Shown here in pieces: positions 8,942 to 18,500 of a stretch of DNA of 22,929 nucleotides; positions within the stretch are counted from its first letter, which is position 1; each line of letters starts with the position of its first letter. A model generated the notes under the pieces. It was not told the origin of the DNA, did no database searches, and saw nothing but the letters and a program-made list of their open reading frames with translations. The DNA is taken from IMG/VR virus record IMGVR_UViG_3300025132_000324, positions 1 through 22,929 of that record. One strand, written 5' to 3'. The translations under genes were made by a program, and so were the position numbers. This DNA is from a virus.

Positions 8942-9310
8942 ATGGCTTCTATTAGTGTAAGATTACCTCTATCGCTTGATAATACTGACGGGTTTGGGAT
9001 GATCAAGCAAGTCACAGCTATGGTAAGTCAAAATTTAAAAATGCTGATTCTCACTAATCCTGGCGAAAGGGTTATGGAGCCTGAGTTTGGCGTTGGGATA
9101 AAACAATTTTTGTTTGAAAGTTTTGAGAGTGATGTTTATGCAAGAATAGATAATAGGATTAGAGAACAGGTGCAGGAATACATGCCGATTGTAACAGTAG
9201 AAGAAGTCAATTTCTTTTCTTTAGAGCCTGATTCAAATAAAGTATCATTTAGGTTAGTGTATTCTATACCGTCAATCGCTGTAAGTGATTTGTTAGAATT
9301 TACTATTTAA
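8942..9310 (+). CDS. gp25: Baseplate wedge protein, gp25/GPW family
   Basis: 122 residues, close to the usual length of the family (T4 gp25, P2 gpW, TssE of type VI secretion). The family hallmark is seen at residues 39-50, NPGERVMEPEFG, followed by VGIKQFLFE; this corresponds to the conserved Glu-Pro core that contacts the sheath and wedge. A helical segment (residues 61-80) and a beta-rich C-terminus complete the compact fold. The protein sits at the inner baseplate ring and links the wedge to the first sheath ring, helping to trigger contraction. It is followed 19 bases later by the gp6-like gene, the same W-J adjacency as in P2. No oddities are seen. This is one of the two most secure calls in the window. 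Confidence 0.95.
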   Translation: MASISVRLPLSLDNTDGFGMIKQVTAMVSQNLKMLILTNPGERVMEPEFGVGIKQFLFESFESDVYARIDNRIREQVQEYMPIVTVEEVNFFSLEPDSNKVSFRLVYSIPSIAVSDLLEFTI

Positions 9311-9329
9311 ATTGAAAAGGTAACAATAT

Positions 9330-11126
9330 ATGCCACAAGACCCAAAGAAAAAAATACCCATTAATTATACAAATCGTGAATTTACTGGGATTAGATCAGA
9401 TCTAGAACAAATAGCAGAAAGGTTTTATCCTGATACTTTTCAAGATTTCAGTGAAGCCTCTTTTGGCTCAATAGTTCTCGATTCTATAGCATACGTTGGA
9501 GATCAGCTATCATTTTATCTGGACTACAATGTCAATGAAATGTTCCTCGATACGTCGTATCAATATTCCAATGTTCTTCGACATGGAAGAATTATGGGAT
9601 ACAAAAATCAAGGCAGACCTTCCACGTATGGCGTAGCCTCTTTGTATGTTTTAGTTCCGGCCTCTACAGTGGGTCTTGGACCTGATGATAGCTATTTGCC
9701 CATTTTAAAAAGAGGAAGCAGATTTACATCACAATCTGGCTTAAACTTTGTTTTGTTAGAAAATGTAGATTTCTCAGATGCAAAAAATCAAGTAGTGGTT
9801 GCTAACGTAGATGCTGCCACGGGCGCACCTACTTTCTTCGCTGTTAAGGCATATGGTAATGTGGTGTCTGGATTTTTTAAAAGAGATACGTATACTTGTG
9901 GCAACTTTGAAAGATTTAAGCTTATAGAATTGCAATCAAATAATATTTCCGAAATCATTTCCGTTACAGATGCCGAGGGCAACGAATATTTTGAAGTGGA
10001 CAACTTATCGCAAGACATAATTTATCAAGAATTTTCAAACAATAATTTTAAAAATGAAAATGCCCCATCTATTATGAAGCCTTTGCTAGTTTCAAGAAAA
10101 TTTATATCTTTTACTGAAAGAACAAGAACGTTTATTCAATTTGGCTCAGGAAACCCTAATGAATCTGACGTTGTGGCAGATCCACAAAAAGTTGCCATGA
10201 ATATTTTTGGAAAGTCGTATGTCACAGATACAACATTTGACCCAACTAAACTAACAAAAAATCAAAATTTTGGCATAGTCCCGACAAACACCACGCTAGA
10301 AATAATCTATAGAGTTACAAATCCAACAAACTCAAATGTAGCAGTCGGCGCTCTAAATAAGGTTGCTAATACAAATTTTGAATTTGAAGATAGGCCAAGC
10401 TTGATTAGTTCTAAGGTTGATGCTGTCATAAGCTCGATTGAGATTTTTAATGAGAAGCCGATAACAGGAGATATATCTACCCCAACCGCAGGCGAAATAA
10501 AAAGAAGAATTTATGATTCTTTTTCCACTCAAAACCGCGCTGTTACACAAGTAGATTATGAGAACTTGGCATATAGAATGCCGTCTAAATTTGGCTCGAT
10601 AAAAAGATGTTCAGTACAGCGAGATCCAGATTCTCAAAAAAGAAACTTAAATATGTATATTGTTTCAGAGGACTCGTTTGCCAAATTAATCTTATCCAGC
10701 GACACGATAAAGAAAAATTTAAAAGTTTGGCTGAATCAGCATAGAATGATTAACGATACAATAGACATAATTGACCCATTTATTATCAATATGGGCGTGA
10801 ACTTTGTAGTGTCCGCAAGAGAAGGTGTCAATAAATTTGATTTAAATCAGAGATGCGTAGAGGCTATTGGAAAACGTTTTGGAACTCCTTACTACATTGG
10901 AGAAGATGTTAATATATCAGAAATGTATAAAGAACTTGGAAAGGTTCCAGGCGTATATGAAGTCTTATCCATCATAATGATCAACAAGACAGGGACAAAT
11001 TATTCAGGCAATTCAATTGATATCAAGAAAAACTTGTCACCCGATGGGTCGAAACTAGTTATACCAAAAAATGCAATTGTTGAAATTAAATACCCAGATA
11101 CAGATATCAAAGGACAGGTTAAATAA
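9330..11126 (+). CDS. gp6: Baseplate wedge protein, gp6 / baseplate J family
   Basis: 598 residues, a little shorter than T4 gp6 (660). The N-terminal part carries the typical helical signature SFGSIVLDSIAYVGDQLSFY at 44-63, followed by a segment about disordered versus layered subunits' contacts (NEMFLDTSYQ, 69-78). The middle has the baseplate-J style block around TQNRAVTQVDYENLAYRMPS (400-419), and the C-terminal part (FGTPYYIGEDVNISEMY, then KVPGVYEV) matches the alpha/beta domain that dimerises neighbouring wedges in T4. In the family (T4 gp6, P2 gpJ, TssF) this protein forms the iris-like ring of the inner baseplate, with gp25 and gp7. A Shine-Dalgarno AAGG ends nine bases before the ATG. 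The gene ends TAATG, sharing one base with the next start. Identification is by family pattern and by the gp25 neighbour. Confidence 0.93.
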   Translation: MPQDPKKKIPINYTNREFTGIRSDLEQIAERFYPDTFQDFSEASFGSIVLDSIAYVGDQLSFYLDYNVNEMFLDTSYQYSNVLRHGRIMGYKNQGRPSTYGVASLYVLVPASTVGLGPDDSYLPILKRGSRFTSQSGLNFVLLENVDFSDAKNQVVVANVDAATGAPTFFAVKAYGNVVSGFFKRDTYTCGNFERFKLIELQSNNISEIISVTDAEGNEYFEVDNLSQDIIYQEFSNNNFKNENAPSIMKPLLVSRKFISFTERTRTFIQFGSGNPNESDVVADPQKVAMNIFGKSYVTDTTFDPTKLTKNQNFGIVPTNTTLEIIYRVTNPTNSNVAVGALNKVANTNFEFEDRPSLISSKVDAVISSIEIFNEKPITGDISTPTAGEIKRRIYDSFSTQNRAVTQVDYENLAYRMPSKFGSIKRCSVQRDPDSQKRNLNMYIVSEDSFAKLILSSDTIKKNLKVWLNQHRMINDTIDIIDPFIINMGVNFVVSAREGVNKFDLNQRCVEAIGKRFGTPYYIGEDVNISEMYKELGKVPGVYEVLSIIMINKTGTNYSGNSIDIKKNLSPDGSKLVIPKNAIVEIKYPDTDIKGQVK

Positions 11127-12568
11127 TGGCTATTAAACGCTATGTGGCTGATGCAGATAACACTATCTCAAACGCTTTTAAAGAAAATCTAACCACCCGC
11201 GCAACAGGCTCAAATATGGGTCAGGCTGATGTCAGCGAAGTGTTTTCAATTTATGCTCGCGCGTCCACATCCTCTGCTGAATTATCGAGAGTTCTGACTA
11301 AATTTGACATTGGAGCCATTTCATCAGATCGTGCAGCAGGAACAATACCGGCATCGGGTAATGTTAGTTTTTACTTACGTTTATTTAATGCAGAAACTGT
11401 CAGAACTGTTCCAAAAAACTTTACTATCGTGGCACAGGCAATTTCAAGATCTTGGAACGAAGGCGATGGCTTAGATCTCGAAAATTATAAAGATCTTGGA
11501 AAATCAAATTGGGTAGCAGCCAACTCCACAACAAATTGGACTACCGCCGGCGGTGATTATCATTCGTTACCCGTATTTACTCAGCAATTTTCTACAGGAC
11601 TTGAAGACTTGGAGATTGATGTTTCAGAACTTGTAGAACAATGGATCGCAGGAACCAAACAAAACTACGGTATTGGCTTGCGCCTAACATCTTCCAACGA
11701 AGCGTCATCATCGGCCAACCCGACCGGGGCAGAAGATTCATACTATACAAAGCGTTTTTTCGCAAGAGGAACACAATATTTCTTTAAAAAGCCCGTAATT
11801 GAAGCTAGATGGAATTCGTCACTACAAGATGATCGCGGTGATTTTTATATGTCATCATCATTGGCACCTGCAACTGACAACCTTAATACTTTATACCTAT
11901 ACAATTATGTTCGTGGTAGACTAACAAATATACCTGCTGTTGGAACAGGAGAGATTTTTGTTGACTTGTACGAAACACTCGGTGACAGCGCAGTAACACA
12001 GGCAGTAAACACACCCGCGACCGGCGGATATGTTTCGACTGGTGTGTATTCGTGCTCTGTATGTGTCGAGGGTTCTTATTCAACTTTGCGAGATGTGTGG
12101 CATACCGGCGGCGTTGAATACTTTACCGGCAGCGTTAGCCCCGAAAGTTTTGCTGCCACTTCTTTCTCAAATGGAAACTATCGGTATGTTGTAAATATAA
12201 AAAACTTGAGAAGCAAGTATTTCTGCGAAGAGGAAGCTCGCTTCAATGTTTATGTGAGAAACAAAAACTGGTCCCCAACTATTTACACAGTAGCGTCAAC
12301 GGAAATAGAAAACACAATAATTCCTAGCGCATCATACAGAGTTTATAGGGTTTTAGATGGATATAATGCTATACCACACGGCACGGGTTCGAACTTACAA
12401 ACAATACTCTCCTATGATGTTTCAGGAAACTATTTCAACCTCGACATGTCGCTTCTTGAACCGGGATACGAATATGGCATCAAGCTCGCATTCTATGATT
12501 CACAGAGGCAATCTTGGATCGAGCAAGACCAGAAATTCCTATTCCGAGTAGAAGATTATGAGTATTAA
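11126..12568 (+). CDS. Structural protein with DNRLRE-like N-terminal domain
   Basis: 480 residues. Residues about 5-230 follow the layout of the DNRLRE domain family, beta-sandwich modules found mostly in secreted and surface proteins: RVLTKFDIGAI at 55-65, a beta strand with aromatic residues, SRSWNEGDG at 108-115, Trp129 and Trp138, then the diagnostic LEIDVSELVEQWIAGTKQNYG at 162-182 region and a closing KKPVIEARW at 221-229. The C-terminal half is also beta-rich, with Tyr, Ser and Thr abundant, and looks like one or two further sandwich domains. No signal peptide or membrane segment is seen. Translation is probably coupled to the gp6-like gene through TAATG, and AGGACAGG upstream may serve as ribosome binding site. 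Placed between the J-like and I-like genes, it is likely an outer baseplate or adaptor protein that may contact the host surface. Function is inferred. Confidence 0.7.
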   Translation: MAIKRYVADADNTISNAFKENLTTRATGSNMGQADVSEVFSIYARASTSSAELSRVLTKFDIGAISSDRAAGTIPASGNVSFYLRLFNAETVRTVPKNFTIVAQAISRSWNEGDGLDLENYKDLGKSNWVAANSTTNWTTAGGDYHSLPVFTQQFSTGLEDLEIDVSELVEQWIAGTKQNYGIGLRLTSSNEASSSANPTGAEDSYYTKRFFARGTQYFFKKPVIEARWNSSLQDDRGDFYMSSSLAPATDNLNTLYLYNYVRGRLTNIPAVGTGEIFVDLYETLGDSAVTQAVNTPATGGYVSTGVYSCSVCVEGSYSTLRDVWHTGGVEYFTGSVSPESFAATSFSNGNYRYVVNIKNLRSKYFCEEEARFNVYVRNKNWSPTIYTVASTEIENTIIPSASYRVYRVLDGYNAIPHGTGSNLQTILSYDVSGNYFNLDMSLLEPGYEYGIKLAFYDSQRQSWIEQDQKFLFRVEDYEY

Positions 12569-15500
12569 AGATTTATTTGGCAAGCAAAGAACATTACTTC
12601 CGCAAACAACAAATAAAGAATTGTTGGAAAATGTTGAATCTACAAAAAATGTAAAAGAAAAGCTGGAACTGAAGAGGACTTTTGTTCCGCAAATAGACTA
12701 TTCAGAACCAGCAAACTTTGCTAAGTATGGCTCTGCCCACTTATACTATAAGTCAGCAATTGAAAGAATACACGATTTCTTTCCATATGATGGGTCTGAC
12801 GCTGAAATAAACGAATTTGTAAATAAATCGTTACCACATGAAAAATATATATTTGATAATTTATATCCAAGAACAAATGGTTACGCAAATTTTGATGGCT
12901 CTTCGCATATTACTCTAAAGGGCGGACCTCACGCCACCTCGTATACAACACTTGGAAATTTATTTAAAGATGCCGATTCTAGTAAGCGGAGCCAAGCTAA
13001 TATATATGAATCTAATATATATCAGGATAACAACAAGCCTTCAGACTATGGCGGTGGAACCAGAGAATCAAACCTTAAATGTGATTTTCAACAAGGGGTA
13101 ACAGTTGAATTTTGGCTAAAAGCGCCAAGCCCTTCTGCAAACTCAAAGCAAACAATTTTCCACTTGACAAACTCATCTGGTGGAGATGCTTTAACAATAT
13201 ATCTATCTGGCACAGCAGGCTCGCCTTTTCATGTTAGCCTTGATAACTCGTCAGCAGCAGTTTTTTCTAATCAACAGGTTGGCTCAACGCCGACCACCGC
13301 GTCGGTGTCGTCTTGGTCACACTACGCCTTATCTTTTAAAAGTGCTAGCGCTGGTGTTCAAACAAAACTTTATGTTAATGGACGACTAGATTCGTCAGAT
13401 GCGCTGGGATCTGCTGGCGTCAACACCCTTACTCAGAAAGGCACTATCGCCCATATAGCCTCGGGCTCTGTAGGCTTTCTATCAGCGTCAATCGATGAAT
13501 TTAGATTTTGGAAAACTGAAAGAGATGCTTTTCAAATAGGTTCGCGTTATTTTACACAGGCTCGCGGTGGCTCAAACACTGATGTTTCCAATGCAACACT
13601 TGGTGTATATTACAAATTTAATGAGGGCACAACTGGCATCACGTCCACAGATGAAATAGTATTGGACTATGCAGGGAGAATTACAAATGGAACTTGGAGC
13701 GGCACACCTTCACGAACACTTGAATCGGCCATTGTAGAAGCGGGCGCTGCTTCTAGCGAATTTAAAGATCCAATCATCTATAGCTCTCACCCTTCAGTGT
13801 CATCTTTAAAATCAGATTTGGAATCAAAAGGTAGGTTTTACGACCTTAATAACTCTACAAGATTTATAAATTATTTCCCAAGCTGGGTTATAGAGGAATC
13901 TGAAAACGATGATACTAGCCAATTAGAAATGGTTTCCCATATTGTTGGTGCCTATTTTGATAAACTATATTTGCAAATACAATCAGTTACAGAATTCAAA
14001 CAACCGTTGTACACTAGCTCATCTTATAAGCCTCTTACTTTTGCAAGACATTTGCCACAATCCCTGGGTCTTTACACACCAGAAATATTTATTGATTCTG
14101 ATATAATAAATACGATCTCTAATAAGACAGAAAATTTTAATTTTGAAAGTGATTTAGAAGATACTAAAAATCTTATTTATCTAAATTTATATAATAATTT
14201 AGCATCAATATTTAAATCAAAAGGCACTGAAAAATCAATTAAAAGCATATTGAGATGTTTCTATATTGATGACCAAATTATAAAATTAAATACATACACA
14301 AATAAGGCAAGATACGAATTAAGAAATAACTTAGAACAAACAACAAAATTAAACAATTATATAAATTTCAACAACTCATCTAGTGTTGATGCTGTGGTAT
14401 ATCAAAGGCAAAACCCCTCCAACACAGCAAACACAATTGGATACATATCAGGTTCCGAAAACGAGGGTTATGAGTTTGCTTACGGTGCAACTGTACAAGC
14501 TGATATAACATTTCCGTATTTCAGGACTACGGTAGACGTAATTGATAGGAGTTTTTCCGAAGTATCACTTTTTGGTGTAGTATCTGCAAGCGTTCAAAAC
14601 CCCGATGATACAAAATTTTTATCAACAGACAATACCAACTTTCAAATTTTTGCTGTTCGTGAGAGCGAAAAATCAAAAAATGCATACTTTAAATTAACTT
14701 CTTCGATTTCTCCAAATCCATTTTCTGAAATGACCAGTAGCGTCTTTTTTGGGGTTTATAATAATCAAGACTGGAATTTTTCAGTTTCTATTGAGCCAAA
14801 TAAATCTGGTAGTGTTAAATTTGTTACTGGCTCTGATGACTATAATTATATATTAAGGTTTGAGGGGCATAATACGCTTCTTGGTGATGTCAGGGACACT
14901 TTCTCGCTTGAGCAAACATTAACAAAAACACAAGGCAACAACTTTTTAAAATCTGCTAAAAGAGTCTACGCAGGCGCTTATAGACAAAATATAACTGGCT
15001 CCTTGGTGAATAAAAGTGACGTGCTGCTATCCGGTGTTCGTTATTGGCTAAAAAGCATTGATTATAATGCAAAGAAACAGCACTCTCTTGATTTTGATAA
15101 TGTTGGAATAAGCGATAATTATGAAAACATTTCCGCTCTTGATCCTGCAATAAAAAATCTAGATGTGCTCAATAAAGATATGCTAGCATTGAGTTGGGAG
15201 TTTTCTAATCTGACCGGTTCAGACTCGACTGGAAATTTTTATGTAACAGATTTTAGCTCAGGGTCAGCGCAGATAAGAAACAATTTTGGTTGGGTTGGTA
15301 ATATTTCTGGCTATATGCATTCAGGCTATGGCTTTGGGTTCCCCAATTCTTCAACCAAGGCAATAGAAAATAAGAGAATAAATGTTTTTAAATTTGTTGA
15401 TCCAGAAAGAAGCACTTCATCCGACATGGTTACACTCGTAGACGACTCTCAAGAGTTATTTGGAATCCCAGAAGACGTTGTAAGCTACCATCACACTTTA

Positions 15501-18500
15501 GAAAAAAGTATGTATAGTGCAATATCAGATGAAATGTTAAAATTCTTTGCTGGCGCTGTAGACTTTAATAACTTAATTGGAGAGCCTGTAAACCGCTATA
15601 GAATGAACTATAAGGCTCTTGAGAAACTCAGAGAAGCTTTCTTCCGTCGTGTAGAGAACGTTAAGGAGGTTGAAAAATATGTTGAATATTATAAATGGTT
15701 TGACGATTCTCTCGGTGACATAATTAAGCAATTATTACCTGCCTCGGCTGTAATATCAGAAAACATATTTGATGTCGTAGAGGGACATGTGCTTGAGAGG
15801 AATAAGTACCAATCCAAATTCCCAACAATAGAGTTTAAGGCCCAAGACCCAGAGACTCCGATGTTAGGAATTAGAGAAAAAACACTTGATTGGGAAAGAG
15901 CCCACCACCCAGCTTCTAATTCTCAGAGAGATAATTCTGAATATTGGAAAAATCGTGCGATTAGAAAAAACTCAGATGTAGTATCGTCTGGAAATGACGC
16001 CGTTGATGAACAGCGCGATAATATAATTGAGACGGCAGAAAAATACAATACTCAGCCAGGACCAACCGTAAGCCAAATCAATAAGCAAACATATTCTGGT
16101 CAAACTTTTGTTCTTAGAAAACTTTCCAGACCATATAAATTAAATGTAGATTATAAAACAAATCCTCCAAGAGTTATTAAAGGAGGTGTCAACTTCGACT
16201 TAAACAAGAATTTTGGATTCCACAGAGTTGCGCTACACCCTGCTGGGCCAATAAACACAGAGGATGGTATTTTTGTTCCAAGAAATGTTTTGCTTGCATC
16301 CCTTGAAGACTTAGCACAAGTTGAAGAAACAAATGACCCGCCAAAGAATCCAAATAAAAAAATAAAAAGAAACATAAAAGTACAATCTGGTAGAGATTAT
16401 GAGGATGGGGTAGGCTATAAAAATATCAAATCTGATATAGCCTTCCCGTTTAATATTATTAGTTCGTCCGTTAAGACCGGGTATAATAAGCAAGTTGCAG
16501 AGTTAGTGTCATCTAATTTTCAAATTGTAAATGTTCACAATGATGTTTATGGTAATGATATGGAAAAACCAATGCAGGGACCATTCACAGAACATGTGGT
16601 CGGCGGCTTGCAATATAGACACGTTGGAATTAACAAGGGCAATGATTCGTATCTCACCAGACCAGAGGGCTGGAAGATACTGCTTGGGCAAAATTGTGAT
16701 GTATTAACTGGTGCTATCGGCATGGTCGGCGCTGACTATCCATACCCAGAAGCGAATGAGGTCGGCGTCACTCCGTATCCTTTAACGGGTGCCCAGAAAG
16801 CATTCTTATACAGGGACATGGTCGCAAAAAGACCTGTGAATATAAAAAATATACGCCACCGCACCGGCTCTACTGTTCTTGGGAATTACAATCATAATTA
16901 CGATGTTGTAAATTCTGTTGGGTCTTTTTCAAATCCAAGACAATTTATAGAATCACAACCAATCCTGCCAGAAAATACTTTCACCCCCCAAACACGTTTT
17001 GCAACATCTGCTAGAACCATTCTTGATATTAATAGAACAGAACTTGGACATACTGATTTTAATGGCGATTATTCAGTGAGCTACCTCCACAGTGCCTCTG
17101 GGGAGTCTGTAATAATTTCAAGATTTGCTGCGCCCGGTGGTATTGAGGTTATGACAAGAGGATACCAAGATTTTAGATCAAGCGACTATTCAGTTTATAA
17201 TGCCATGAACGCTAGAAATCTCACTGTGAGAAGGTCATTCCAGGGGGTATCGTCATCCATAGCTTCCGAAACCACGGGGATCAGGAATTTTGACCACACC
17301 GGTCGAGACTTCGGTTTGATGAATCTTTCCGCACGCCATTCTGGAAGGTTCTTCCGCGATTCAACTTTGGTGCCCGATCCCGGCTCATCAGATAATGAAA
17401 GTCCTTCGTTTCATAGGGTTCATAGAAACAATAAGCCAGTGGCAATTGATGAAGGCCGTCCCGCAGTTGAGCAAAAATTTGATAACTTAAATGTTCAACA
17501 CCAAATACCCAGATCTGATAGGCAGTATAGTTGGATTTCGCACTCCATAATACATATGGACGGCGCCGATCCAAGATACGCTGGATTTATGAAAACTCGC
17601 GAAAAAACGCCTCCACCCGAAGCACCATATTATAGAATAGGTGACTCATATGTGCCATTTTTTGAATATGTGACTGCTTCTGATCCAGGGTCACCAATTT
17701 ATCAGAACACAACAAGATTGAATCTGTTAGTGAGAGATGGGACAGGTTCAGCAATGAATACTTTAGGATTGAATACTCTTAGAAGAACATTGTTAACCTC
17801 GCTGCCCATGCATCGTAGGCTAAACGCATTGCTGATCCGTAGGGGCGATTTGTATGGCTGGAACTGGACAGGCACAAGACAACAAGACCATCCGATTATA
17901 AGAATAGAGAAGAAAGAAAATAAAATAAGTTCCATCGATCCCCAAACAGGTCTAATAAAATCCTACGATATGTCTCCTGTTAACATGTCAGGCAGGCCAG
18001 TATATCTTAACATTTATAAAAATACCGGCACATCACCCCAGGGCTCGACCTTTGTGCCAAGACTTGGCACAACCATAAAAGCAACATACAACAACCTAAA
18101 GCAAGGCTTTAACGACCCAATGCTCGCGGATAGAAATAGTACATTGAACGCTGTTGCTGCGGATAGAAGAACCCATCTTGAAGATATGGTTCAGATGATT
18201 AATGAAAGCCCGACTACATCACTTAATTGGGTGTTATACTCGGAAAACATTTTCCCATCTCAAATTAATTCTTTCAATGGCGAAAAGACTTTCAGAGACG
18301 ACTATGATAATCTCTACTGGAGAAACACACAAGATGATAGGGAATCACTTGGAAACACTCTTGTTAATTCATTTGATGTAGATGTAAATCAAAGCTCTTG
18401 GGTGCTAGACGCTCCTCCCGATTTTCTTACTCGCGCCGCCCCGCCAGGGCCGGCAGATTTAAAGACTATCGGTGGCGGTGAGTTGCAGAATACATACTTC

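Noticed and set aside
12558-12568. 11-base overlap that could suggest a frameshift fusion of the DNRLRE-like protein to the giant protein
   Set aside because: No slippery heptamer is seen in the overlap, an ATG starts the downstream frame, and overlapping starts are usual in this block.
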